A DNA stretch of 64,000 bases from Cornus controversa (lineage: Eukaryota > Streptophyta > Magnoliopsida > Cornales > Cornaceae): assembly GCA_026545225.1 (NCBI GenBank), contig CM048849.1:57741836-57805835 (forward strand), written 5' to 3'. Each line of letters begins with the position of its first letter. Position 1 is the stretch's first letter. The notes beneath the pieces were generated by a model that ran no database searches, was not told the DNA's origin, and saw only the letters and a list, made by a program, of their open reading frames with translations. A program made the position numbers and the translations under genes. Below, in pieces: positions 36,834 through 48,902 of the stretch.

Positions 36834-37840
36834 CTAACGAGTGTAAGGTGACACTGCTTGGATCCGACACTTTCGCTTATGGAGGAACCTTTGCAGAGAT
36901 CTCTTCATGGAAAGACCAGTTGGGCTATACAATTGAGATTGTAACAATGGTGAAGATGGCTCTGAACCAGGTGGTGTCTTCAGCTTTTCTTCCATTTCTC
37001 GGCTGGCATGCATTATGATGGATCTGGCCTGCAATACATACATGAACAAATTTATTACTTATTTATGAATATTTGTCTTAATTAATTACTCAATTATTCT
37101 AAAAATATCAGAATCTTCAACCATTATATATATATATATATATATGCAATTGAATCAGACCAAGAGTTCTTGAATTTGAGTTTAATATATAAAATATCTT
37201 GATAAAAGTTGTATACCACTCTTAAGCATGAATATCGGATTAAGGAATTCAATGCGTGTAAGAGAAATAGAATAATTTTAAAAAATATTTTATTATAATT
37301 GTTATAATTAAACAATTCGAATTAATTTTTTGTTTATGAAATGCTAATATTATTAATTTATAAATTCCAATTCTGATCTAAAAGCGCGCATTAAAACTAG
37401 ATCACAAAATGAACTTTCAAACTTTTTTGGAAAATAGTGGGCAATTTTGTACATGGAAGAAACATATTGTTCATATCAAAATGTATATACCTATAGATAC
37501 AAAGAGAAACAAGACCCAGTAACATACCTGAAGCTCTGTAACATCACAAAAGCTGACCCTTCCATTATAGAAAATGGTTAACTGTTGAAGCTGATCTTTC
37601 TCTTTTGGGCTTGCACTTAACATCTCATTCCTTAATTAATACACAAATTAAAGGAGAGAAAAATCAGTGTCAGATACATAAACTGTGCAATATATATATA
37701 AAATATAATATGTGTGTGTAGAGAGAGAAAGTGCATGAGAGAGAGACTTACATGGGTTGATGATGGTGGCGGTCGTTGGGATCTGTGGAACACAAAGAGG
37801 CAGAAGGCGGTAGAAGGCGGAGTTCCAAGTTACAATTCAT
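36834..37840 (-). CDS. JAZ7/JAZ8-type jasmonate ZIM-domain (TIFY) repressor, copy B
   Basis: Small nuclear repressor that binds MYC-type transcription factors and holds jasmonate responses off. Exons: 37752-37840, 37528-37630, 36834-37028; GT-AG introns; 128 residues, close to Arabidopsis JAZ8. Seen in order: N-terminal MNCNLELRL with an EAR-type LELRL motif (residues 5-9), the ZIM/TIFY domain from LTIFYNG (about residues 46-52) through ELQARSIIMHASREM, and a C-terminal Jas motif SMKRSLQRFLHKRKCRIQ followed by AVSPYTR. In JAZ7/JAZ8 proteins the degron preceding the Jas helix is divergent, so they are bound poorly by the COI1 receptor. Here the residues before SLQRF are LSMKR rather than the canonical LPIARR type, which fits that group. 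The EAR motif would allow TOPLESS binding without NINJA. It lies tail to tail with the oxidase. Confidence 0.9.
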
Positions 37841-37925
37841 CCTTGATAATATATATTCAAAGAGAAGTAGAGAGATCAGATTGATGTTGCTAAGATTTGA
37901 TGGGCATAAGAAAAAGCTGAAGAGA

Positions 37926-37928
<3 letters not shown>

Positions 37929-37963
<35 letters not shown>
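37929..37963. repeat. TA microsatellite in the JAZ copy B 5' leader
   Basis: About 16 TA units between the predicted TATA box and the start codon. Confidence 0.8.
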
Positions 37964-37966
<3 letters not shown>

Positions 37967-37992
37967 TGTTTGGGTTCGTCTTAGTCGTCGTC

Positions 37993-38209
37993 TTATATAA
38001 AGAGGGTGGTTGTGGTTGAGGTTGAGGTCTCACAAGTCATAGATTATCTGCAACGTTTTTTGGTGCATAAGCTTTTAATATTAAAACACGAAACGCACAA
38101 AAAGGAGACACGAAAATAGGCGGTGTGAATAAAAAAAAGCACGTGGAACACGGTTTCTCTGCGCACCCAAATAAACCACCGCCACCTTTTCTACTTTCTC
38201 ATACACGTG
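37993..38209 (-). promoter_or_regulatory. JAZ copy B promoter: TATA box and two G-boxes
   Basis: A TATA box TATATAA on the minus strand is at about 37993-37999, 153 bases before the start codon. Two palindromic CACGTG G-boxes lie at 38140-38145 and 38204-38209, 300 and 364 bases upstream. G-boxes are the binding site of MYC2-type factors, which are known to induce JAZ genes as negative feedback. None of this is present beside the copy A pseudogene. Confidence 0.6.
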
Positions 38210-41077
38210 AATGAGTCGGCTCCACCATTTTGAAAATACTCCGTAATTTCGCAAAAAGTGAAAAAGATCAAATCTGGATTTTACTTCAACTCAGCATTCA
38301 ATTCAATTTTTATTTTTCTTTGATTAATATTATTTTTGATAAAATAACATAAGGGGATAATTTTAAAATTTGTAGAGAAGTAATTTTTTTTATAACAAAA
38401 ATGGTAATAAATTTTTTAAAATCTTTTATTATTTGTGAATTCTTCGTTCAGAGACTTTTTTCAGTTTTCTTTATTTACTATTTTTTTTTCTCTTGTAAAG
38501 AAATTCAGTTAGGGTAACAGAAACAAATAGTGAAAAATAAAAATGAAAGAGAGTGAAGTTAAAGAAAGTAAAATTGAGTTTCAGCATTCATTTGATTAGC
38601 AAGAATTTGTTTTTAAGAAAATTGTGAAAAAATAGTATTTTGTTAGTGTGGACAGGATGATAGTAAAAAAAATTTAATTACACTTACCAAAATTATCCTT
38701 TGTAGAGTTGTGCAGACTCAATAGGAAATTTCTCTACAATTCTTTGATCGCTTATAAATATCATACATATTTTTCTTGGAATGTTATACTTGTAAAATAT
38801 GGCAGTGGCAGTTGTTTGCCTCAATTTACCTTCAAAGTAGTTAGAGTCGAAAAAATATTGAAAAATAATGGGGTCTAAGTAGATAGATAAAATTGATCAG
38901 CTCCTAACTCCATGACACGACAGTCTAGCGGAATTGGTTATTTTCGCCTTTTCAAATCGCATGCTCAACTTAATTTTTCCCATGAAATTGCCTTTTTTTA
39001 TTTCTAAATTGAACTCACATCATGAGTTCATACACGCTTGTGAAAAAAGATGTAATGATGGAAATTTGGATATAATAGTAATTTGAATATAAGCAAGAAA
39101 CGAAAAATTTGAGATGCGAGTTCATATACATTTATGAAAAAAGATGTAATGATGGAAATATGGATATAATAGTAACTTAGAATATAAGCAAAAAATGAAC
39201 ATTTTTGAGATTTTTTGACTGGAATTGTTTTGGATACAAGCGTATCACAAGAAAGGAAAATTTTGAGATTTTTTTATTGGAATTGTTTTGGAGAAAATTA
39301 ACGTGCAGAAACCAAACTCACAGAAGTTTTAATTTTTTTCTCATTCCTTTTTTTTTTTTTCTTTTGCTAGTTTCTGCCAACCGAACACAACCTTACTCAT
39401 TTTATATTATAAAGGCGAATTTATTAGTGTTTAATTTAGTAAAAAATAAAATGAAACTAGACGATTGGATGAAAATGAATTTTTTTTTTTTTACTAAACA
39501 ATTATGAATGACTTTACAATTTCAATTTGAAATTGTTTTGTCCACAATCCTATTTCTGTTCCAGCATCCCACATTATGTAGTAGAGAAAAGATAGAGTAA
39601 TGGAATTTTGAAAATACTAGTAAATAGTCGATTATAAGCATTCTGGTGATGCTCGTAAAATTCTGTAAAAATATTTTATTATAATATTTTTCTGTATAAA
39701 GCCTACCTTTGTAGTTGTGTTAAAATATTTAATTATTATTAAATTTTACAAGCACACGTGAATGCTAATTTCTTCGTAAGTATCAAAAGGTGCTCCTCAA
39801 TCTTGACATTGACTTTTCTCAAACAAAAAATAATTTCTCCAATCCTTTGTCAAATTGAAGTACTTGAGTCACTTTCTTTGAGCGTTACGAATGTCGGCCG
39901 ATTTTTTAATGGTTTATTTATTATATATAAAAGTAATGGATTGTACAATTCTTAATCTTAAGTCTATATGAATTTGAGTTTCATGTGAATCTTATGCAAA
40001 ATTTTATTGAGATGGTATCATTTTGAAAGATCTTACCGTAAAAAAATTAAAATTTTTAGTAATTAATTTTTAATTTTAAAGATACATTTTTTACTTAATG
40101 CACGAGCATCACATGCCAACCATTAATCAAACAGAGGGATGAAGAGCCTCATATTTTGTATTCTTAATTTTTTTTTAGAGACCCACAAGCAATGAGTTTG
40201 AAAAAAAAAAAAATGTCTATAATATATTTGGTATAAATATATCGAATAAATTTGAACTGTACGTGTTACCACGGAGAATAATTATAACCTAAATTTAAAT
40301 TCATTCAATATATTTATATGGGATTCATTGTAAATGTTTTCTGAAAAAAAGTGATTGTATTTTGGTGATTCGAACCAAACAAGTCAAATGGGCTAGTGGG
40401 GGTTAGGACTTAGGACATGAGATTTGGCGGCTGTTCAGCTTTCAATTAAAATCGGTGGCCTACCATTTTTTAACCTATTGCATTTTTGGTCCCGCAAAAA
40501 CGCACACAACCCTTTCTCTCTTTTTCATCAAAAGAAAACACGTGATCAAGATTTCCACACGCCACGTCATCGGTGATTTCCACAATGCCGACTAAACTAA
40601 ATATCTTGATCTTGTGGGCGATCCTTCAGTCAACAATGTATCTCAATAAAGAATTTATTGAGAGGTATTTTTGCGAAATAAAATATGATTAGAAGTTAAT
40701 TAAAAGATAAGATGATAATATTTGAAAATAGCTCATGCTGAAACAAGGTAAATTTTAAAATATACAATTGTGTAACAAGTGAAAAATATAATTAGTATTT
40801 AAGTTGGTAGTAATTGTAATGAGGATTTCATACTATTCTCTACAACTTTAGAGAATAATTGAAGAGGAAGAGATGAGTTGAAGAGAGAGAATTGATGCAA
40901 GTGATGTTTTGATATTATTTTTAATTTAGTTGTATTGATTAAAAAACATGGAAAACAAACAATTTAAATTCATGATTTTATATGTGATTGTTGATTGGTG
41001 GATATATCTATAATTGTATATGATGAACGGTTGATGAACAGGTCAATAGAATAATTTTTTGATCCAAATTTAGGTAG

Positions 41078-41121
<44 letters not shown>

Positions 41122-41830
41122 GTAAACCCTAGATGAACACATGTGGAGTCGATGGGAGTTGTTCATGGTTGAAGGAATGAAACCCTAAAAATTCTCTTAT
41201 TAAGAATGGCCAAGAGAAGCTACGATTTTGAAATTTCTTGGTATCAATGGATATACGATTTTGAAATTTCTTGGTATCAATGGATATCTTATTCCTAGTA
41301 TAAGAGATTCTTGTAAAAATTTTGGGAGTTTGAGACTGATTAGTGGCCGAAATTATAGGCCGAAGTGGCTGTTTGTAAATAGGTAAGCAAAGGGTGTGTA
41401 ATAGGTCTCCTGGAGGAAGGAAGAGGTGTGTTGCAAGCCAACGCGACCCCCACGTGCACTAGAGGCGCTTGATAGGCCTTTTGGTGGTGGTTTGGGGCCA
41501 GGAAGGGATGGTCCCGACCCATTCGCCAGGACCAATAGGATGGTACCACTTTCAGGCCCACTTGACATAATTAAATAATTATTATATAATTATAATTGAT
41601 GAATCATAAATCATCACACGATCTGGGGTTAACGCTGGTGTAAACGAGTACACTGGTGTGGCACTGGCCGACTGTATTCTAACGATCAAGTCAGAATATA
41701 TGCTCCAACGATCAAGTCAGAATTGAGAGGGTTGTGAAAGTTGTAAAGGCACCTAGAGCATGTTGATTGCATACCTAGTTACGCTCTTTTGGCCTTAGCC
41801 TTCTATCTGGTGTCTTACTCTTTTTTTCTC
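38210..41830. other. Gene-free AT-rich stretch
   Basis: Contains short A/T-rich repeats and no exon set that I can support. The stretch near 38925-38990 (TCTAGCGGAATTGG and TTTCAAATCG) looks like a decayed tRNA-derived SINE head. A TA microsatellite is at about 41083-41119. A 33-base direct repeat (CGATTTTGAAATTTCTTGGT...) occurs twice at 41222-41290. Confidence 0.45.
39023..39213. repeat. Tandem duplication of about 95 bp
   Basis: Two units start GAGTTCATAC/GAGTTCATAT and share TGAAAAAAGATGTAATGATG and GGATATAATAGTAA. They differ by scattered substitutions. Confidence 0.8.
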
Positions 41831-41837
41831 TCGCAAA

Positions 41838-41899
41838 AGTTAAGAATTGATTGGTTTAAGGAAGGTGATAAAAGTCTGCTATTTCTGTCGGGGGGTCAA
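41838..41899 (+). pseudogene. LINE (L1-like) ORF2 fragment, 5' piece
   Basis: Translates to a stretch with WFKEGDKSLLF, the conserved linker between endonuclease and reverse transcriptase of plant L1-type LINEs (usually W.KEGD.NTKFFH). It is interrupted exactly at the GTCAA target site of the element at 41900-48196 and continues at 48202 with RGRVESLKDE. Only about 35 residues are visible. Confidence 0.5.
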
Positions 41900-42281
41900 T
41901 GTCACGCCCTAATTTTTGACTTCTGAAAGCCAAGGGTGATTAGATTATATGTCATTACCTCACACCAATAATTTCACTATGATACTATATCTTGATACCA
42001 AGTTGTCACACCTGATTTCTGAATCACTAAAGATACCGTCTTCGAGTCCAGATCCCGAGGGTGATTATGTCCATTAACCCTAATGAACCACCCCCCTCTT
42101 TAAATCAATATGGAAGTGTAATTACCGACATATGTTTACTTACATATGACTCACCATCAATCATTCACAATGGGCCCTACACGTCGCCACAAAGACACAT
42201 CCAAACTTAATTAAATTGTCAACTGCCCCATAGATTATGATACATCGTAATCGTGATTACGATGCATTGTAACATGGTGCG

Positions 42282-45200
42282 TGTCACGCCCCGTTTCCTG
42301 AGGCTCGAAAACCGAGGTGTGAACCCCGTGAGATCACCCTCACGCTATTACCATCCCCTGATCATACAACCTCAATTTCCTATTATTTTTATGAAAATTG
42401 GGCATGACCCATTCTAAATAATCAGCTTCTGGCATGTTATACCTGCTTGACAATTCATATGGACACTTCTGGGTACGTGTCCCCCCAGAATTTATATCTA
42501 AACAATAAAAATAGACACTTCTGGGCACGTGTCCCCCCAGCATTTCTACAACATGCATAATATAATCATAAATATACATGTCTCAGTCTTTGAATGTCCG
42601 TATTAAATACATACATCACATGAATAAAATACAACTGAAGGAACTGAATCTACACAGTCGCTTTATACATTTAATCCAAATGTAAAGCATCTATCTATCC
42701 ACTATCCTAGACATACATTAGATTCTAAGGAATCTAGATACTACCTCTGCAACCGGTGCTGTCAGTCCCCTAACTAACTCCAAAACTAGCAATACCTGCA
42801 AAACCTGGGAGGGGGTGAGCTCAAAGGCCCAACAAGGTATGTAGAACCATACTATCACCGCTGCAGCAGGTCGATCCTCACATATTCTCAAAAATATACA
42901 TGCACTTAAATATATCACAATATTTAAGACCATGCTCTACCTAGCATGCATGAACCAATGATGTATATGGCTACTCTAGCACATATGAACATACAAAATC
43001 CACCACACATGATTTTAGAAAGTATTTTCAACATGCTTGAAAACAGTAAACGTCAAACATCAATATGTATAAAGAACATATATGTCTATTTACATAAACC
43101 AATGTAAATCAATCATCACATCCCCTACTCGACAAGTAGCAATCTCAAATGCAATATAGATGCATTTAAACCATACAACATGCGTAAAAGCAATAGATAT
43201 CCAACATATACCATGTTCTGTCACAAACAACGCATATATGAGAATGCGTTAAACACAAAGCATGCTTCACAATAGAAAATGTAAGCAAGTTCACACACTT
43301 GTCCCTCTCCCGGACTCAACCCGATACCCTGACATGATTCTTAACCAATCATGTGACCGAGACGCCTCCCACATAATTCCAACACCGCCACCGAGTCATC
43401 ACATACTCCAAGGTGATTAGTTGGTTTTGGAATTCATCACCGAGTCATCACATACTCCAAGGTGGTTAGATAGTTTGTCACCGAGTCATCACATACTCCA
43501 AGGTCAATAAACCACAATCACCGAGTATTTACCTACTCCAAGGTGATTGGGCCTCTTTTTGGAATCCACACCGAGTATTTACCTATTCCAAGGTGAGTAG
43601 ACCACCGTCATCTAGTATTTACCTACTCCAAGATGACGTAACCACTCCACTGCTCTCACCATGACCGAGTATTGACCTACTCTGGGTGATTTGCCCACTT
43701 TATGACCACAACCATAACCGAGTATTGACCTACTCTAGGTTATTCAACCACACTTCTCCGTTTCCTCACAACGGCACCATATATGTATTTCGAACATATA
43801 ATAACCATACATTTCAATGTTCATGCCTCACAATGCCAAAGCTAGTTAAAAGAACATAGCATGTATTTCATCTCCACATAAACCCACATATAACAACATA
43901 TGTGTCAGTTCCCTCCTATACATGCAATATGAATGCATATACACAGCATAATACTTTCATGCTTCAATCCATGCTTATGAACACTAAAAAGAAGTATTTA
44001 GCATGCTTTCCATCACATTCCAACACATACAGCACATACATGTTCAAAACCCGCATAATACCTCACATATGCAAAATATTTCAACTTTAGCACATTTTAT
44101 CATGCTATAACCAATGCATACATTCAATATATATATATAAAGCTAGCATGCATCCTGTGTCCACACTACCACATATAAACACATATATGTCACGTCCTGC
44201 ATATAGTCACATATGCATATATACTAGCATAAACATAATCATGCTCGCAGCCAATGCATGTATTCACTACAAATAATCAACACGCATTCCAATCATAATA
44301 TATAAACACATATATATTTCGTCACTCATATGTATTAAGAACATAGAGAACACCTAGCATATCATAATCATGCTTTGTAAATGCCCGCCAAAAGTTATAT
44401 TGCTACTTAACATGCATTTCTACCACTGCACCCATATATATAATCACATATATATATTGAACATCATGCATAAAAGTCACATATGCATACAAGACAACAC
44501 ATAGCCAAACGTGTATTTTTTAGCATACTTTTCATAGACTTTAATCTATACATACATGCATATCACAATACAAATAGGCGATAAATCTAACATGTTATCG
44601 CTTCCCAAACCCACATATGCATATATATACATACACATATGTATATCCTCTCACATCCCATGTATGTACCACATTCCCTATACACATATATATATAAGCG
44701 CCTACATATATATATGTATATACACATACCACATATGATTAAATTGAGACATATGTAAATTACTCAACATACATAAAATATCTGTATGAGATAGAGGCAA
44801 GAATCAACTTGCCTTAGGTCCCGCTCTCCAATGAATCCGCGTCTGTAAAGCGGTCCATGCCAAGCCCGGTCCGGCCCAGTCCTGTGTCAAAGCCCACACG
44901 ATAATTCTCTGAACCATTTCCTTGCCCTTTCTAATTTCCATATTTGGTCCAAGTTATTTGTGCAAGCCCATGTACAATTCAAGCCCGTATATACATATAT
45001 AATCATTTTGGCTACCAAGCCCCAATTCGTGGCTGTCCAAACAAAGCCCAAAACCGTGAGCTTCCCATGCTACCAATCCGAAACTACCATCACCAAGAAG
45101 ACCCATCTGCTATGAAGTCGAAGGCTCAACAGCCCAGTAGCCACCATGGCTCTCCGCCATAGCTGCGACTCACCTCCACAGCCCGCTGCCCAGTCGCGAA

Positions 45201-46163
45201 CCACCATTCAATCCACCTAGAACGGCCAGCTGAAACCGTGGCAGCAAGCAACCCACGGCTCAACCCAATCATCCACCAGCCGTAATCACCAAACAACCAC
45301 CCAAAGCCATCTAAACCCACTCAAGCTCAAACGTGAGCTACCAATCCAATCAGCCGAGCTCCAACCTCAGCCGACCTCACCGCCGAAGACCAACGCGCAC
45401 CTGTCGGCCACCTCCCACCATGGAACTCCATAGACCCATTCCGGCCAACTAATCAACCGGAACCACCCGAAAACCCACCGTGATCGGACCCCCATCGAAC
45501 CAGCCGAAGCCCCCCCTTCGCGAATGGCCCAGCTGCGAAACCCCCCACTCGCGGCCAGCAACTTGCAACCAGCCACCGCCGTCACCGTTAGCTGCTGCCG
45601 CCAACCGTCGCCGGAGTTCGCTGTCGCCCAGGTGAAGCCCCGCCGTGAGCACCACCGGCCGATCTCGCCTTCGGTCTCTCTCTCTCTCTCTCCTTCGGCT
45701 TCTCTCTTTCTCTCTCGGTTTTCTCTCCTTTTCTCTTTTTCTTTTCTTTTTCCTTTCTTTCTTTTCTTTTTCTCTTTTTTCTTCTTTTCTCTTCAGCCGA
45801 GACCACTAAGGTGGTCTTCCCTTTGGTTGACCACTTTTGGTCCACACATTATTCATATATATATAATATATATATGTACCACACAATACATGTATCCCAT
45901 GTATTTTCTCACATCTACCTACAATCATGCATATGCACCCACATTTCTTTATAATTGCATATGAGTCGACCCTATATTTATAATTTAATATAAATATAGG
46001 CACTATATATATATATATATAGATATATATACATATACACACACCTTCCACTTGGATGAAAACATAAATGTCCCTACCCTTTCTGGAATTTTAATTAATC
46101 CAAAAAAATTTTAATCCGGTCAAAATTCACCCGGAATCGGTCAAAATAATTTCGGTCCTTACA
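42282..46163. mobile_element. Inner solo-LTR-like element, 3.9 kb, nested
   Basis: Starts TGTCACGCCCCGTTTCC and ends TCGGTCCTTACA. It is flanked by perfect GTGCG duplications (42277-42281 and 46164-46168). No second copy of the terminal sequence is found inside, and no retrotransposon protein domain, so a large solo LTR is the simplest reading. Contents: hairpin array at 43391-43755, CATATG/TATATA-rich DNA at 43780-44760, and a GC-rich, CT-tract block at 44810-45800 with several overlapping spurious open frames. Confidence 0.75.
43391..43755. repeat. Array of about eight hairpin-forming units
   Basis: Each 40-55 base unit contains CACCGAGT(A/C)...TACTCCAAGGTG, which folds on itself: an inner stem GAGTA/TACTC and an outer stem CACC/GGTG. 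The outer stem varies with compensation: AATCACC/GGTGATT (about 43517-43547), CGTCATC/GATGACG (about 43607-43637) and ATAACC/GGTTAT (about 43714-43744). Spacer sequence between units is not conserved. Not CRISPR: plant DNA, degenerate units, no uniform spacers. Confidence 0.7.
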
Positions 46164-48201
46164 GTGCGAATTATGTTATTTTTCCAACCCAAATCCCTTC
46201 ATTATTACGATACATCTTAAATCTTATTTCAATGCATCGTTATGTACGATGCATCGCAGATGTTGCGTAACATCTTGCAAAAATTCTTGTTTTCTGATCT
46301 AGATATCTAACCCAGTTATGATACATCGCTAAAAATCCTACGATGCATTGCCGGATTTCGATGTATCATAAATGGGATTACGATATATCGTAATCCTTTG
46401 ACTCTGGACCCTATAAGGTTTGTAAATTGTTCACAAATTATAACTAACTCATGTACAAACACTTAATCATCCCTAAGTTCATTCATACACATCGGTGCAT
46501 AATTGAAATGCTATTACGTCATATATTTCATGGAACTACATGTCATCCATTCATATCTCAAAAGGTCATACATATCCCACATATGGCGATTACATTTGAA
46601 ATCAATATATAAGGCTTGTCCAAATGTAAAACAATGTTTTTAAAGAAAACTAGTCGATAGCCACAAGTTGGCATGGACACATATATACATGTATCCAAAA
46701 GAAACTCCAAAAAGTCCACTCGAGCACTCTAAGTCTCATCCTTTATGAAAAATTTATCTGAAAAAGAGTTTGGAGGAAGGGAGTGAGCATACAACTATGT
46801 CCAGTAGAAATGATCCACCCAACTCTACCTTAATTCAAGCGATTATACATAAATGCACAATGAAATCTCTATATGACTACATGACATATATCTATGCTTT
46901 TCATGCTTAAAATATAAATATTTTTGAAATCAAGAGTGATGTCTCACACTTCAACACAATTACAGTTATAAGGAATCACAAATAAATTTATGTTATGTAT
47001 ACCCATAAATCACTTCAACTATGTAAGGGTCTTTTAAAGACCACAAACTCTGCTTACGCTCTACAGGTTGCTAACTCAATAAAAGCGATATTCGTTTAGT
47101 CAAGTTTTGAACCTTGCACCCTAGGGCTCTGGGCCCTTCTTAGTTTTCACACATGCCTTAAAAATTACAAATTCTCACATAAGTGCACATTTATCACATA
47201 TATGCACAAAACCATGATTGTTGCCAAATTTCACCAATGCACAACATTTATCAAGTTAATGCATTTCAATTTCAACTCATGCATGTACCAGAATGTTATT
47301 CCAATCATCTCATGGAAATCCACCATAATGCATTTTCAAGAAAAATCTCCTTTTATGCATATTTCTCATACAAAGTCCAATTTCACAAAACTATCCAAAT
47401 GAACACAATATCACAATGTGCATTCATAAACCTTTACAATACATATATAATATATGAATTCTATCTAGAGCGTGCTAGGCAATTTATATATGCACAAAAC
47501 GTAAATTTCACATCATGACTTTTGAAAGAACTTCATGTCACAACTATGAGACCTATAGAATCAAAATAGGGAAGAGATTCATACCCCTACCTCAATTCTC
47601 AAGCTTTGAAGATAATGTCCCAAAATCTTAGCTTTTCTATCTTTACCAAAATTAAACTTTGATCAGTTCAATGCTTAGCCCTTGCCAAGTAGATCAAACC
47701 CTTTGCCTTTAGTGTTTTCCAAATGAAGAGAGAAGGAAGACGGATGAAGAGGGAGAGTGAGAGAGAGATATTTCTATGTATCTATATGGATGAGATCCCA
47801 ACTCTATATATTTATATCCTATTGGGGCATGAAATGACCAAAATGCCCCCAGGTCACTTAAAGTACCCTCTCGACCTCCGTTTTCGATTTTGAAAGCAGT
47901 TATGACTCTAAAATCATTTCCTTAACTCATTTAACATTTGGTTTGGTCTAAAACTAAAAATAATATTTTTTTCAAAAAAAATTCGAATTCCTGGGCCCAC
48001 CCGGACTGCGTCCTGTGGCCTGTTGACCCAAAAATCTCAAATTTACCCAAATGTTTCGAAAACTTTTCAAAACCTTTAAAAAACTTTGCAAACATGTTTT
48101 TCACATTTAAAACATGCTAAATATCATTAAAAATGTAATTAGGGCAAAAATGATAATTAAAATGAAAAGTGGTCAAAATTATACCCGGTCTCTACAGTCA
48201 A

Positions 48202-48250
48202 AGGGGGCGTGTCGAATCACTGAAAGACGAAAAGAAAAAGTAATAATAAT
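48202..48250 (+). pseudogene. LINE (L1-like) ORF2 fragment, 3' piece
   Basis: Continues the frame broken at 41899 (RGRVESLKDE), then meets a stop codon. Nothing recognisable of the reverse transcriptase follows. Confidence 0.45.
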
Positions 48251-48815
48251 GTAGCCCTGGTGGTTCTGATTAGCTGAAACTATCACCTATGAAATGACAT
48301 ACTTCTTTCTTTCTCATTCAGAAGACTTTGGATAGTCAATCACTAGAAGTCGCATAGGATTAAGAGCCCATTTGGGATTGCTTCCCAACAACTTAAACAT
48401 ACTTTTAATTCAAAAGGTTGCATTTAGAAGTGTTTGGTGATGAAACAAAGTACGTTTAGGGAGTAGAGTTTTAATCAAAAACACGTTTTTTGGTGAAGCT
48501 CAAAATTGGAGTTTTTTAAATTGCGTTCGAACTACATCTACGATATTTTAGGTCATTTTATTTTTTTGGACAATATAATCCCTGTTTAACTATTTATAAA
48601 TACAATATTAAACAAACGTGCTGACTTTGAAAATCTCAACGATAATTTCGTATCATTGATTTAAATCACTGTCATTATTGTCTGGGACTCTATCGTCGAT
48701 CACTCTTATTGTTGTCTGGGATCTATCGTCGATTATTGCCATTGTTGAAGCCAATAAAATTTTATAATAATTAATATGTGAATAATGCATAGGGGAGCAA
48801 CTCGACTATAATTTG

Positions 48816-48861
<46 letters not shown>

Positions 48862-48902
48862 TACAAAGTATATAAAAATTAAAATTAAGGTTCAAATTGA
48901 GC
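48251..48902. other. Gene-free stretch with possible MITE end
   Basis: GAGCCCATTTGGGATTG at 48367-48383 resembles the reverse complement of CAATGCCAAATGGGCCC at 51763-51779. Both are followed inward by GTGTTTGGTGAT. These could be the two ends of one hAT-like element opened by the repeat at 48903-51395. A TA microsatellite is at about 48820-48853. Confidence 0.35.

Larger units (their letters stand above)
41900..48196. mobile_element. Outer solo-LTR-like element, about 2.4 kb, split by a nested element
   Basis: Starts TGTCACGCCCTAATTTTTG and ends ACCCGGTCTCTACA. It is flanked by perfect 5-bp duplications GTCAA (41895-41899 and 48197-48201). Removing the inner element at 42282-46163 and one copy of its target site leaves about 2.4 kb with no internal gag-pol, so it is either a solo LTR or a non-coding element. 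It carries many near-palindromic motifs like TACGATGCATCG (for example 42215-42270, 46200-46400). Confidence 0.75.

Noticed and set aside
43391-43755. CRISPR-like spaced repeat array
   Set aside because: Plant nuclear context, degenerate repeats, variable non-spacer-like intervals, inside a solo LTR.
45524-45964. 146-codon open frame in the inner LTR-like element
   Set aside because: Proline/serine-rich then CT-tract encoded; overlaps several other frames on both strands; no family recognised.
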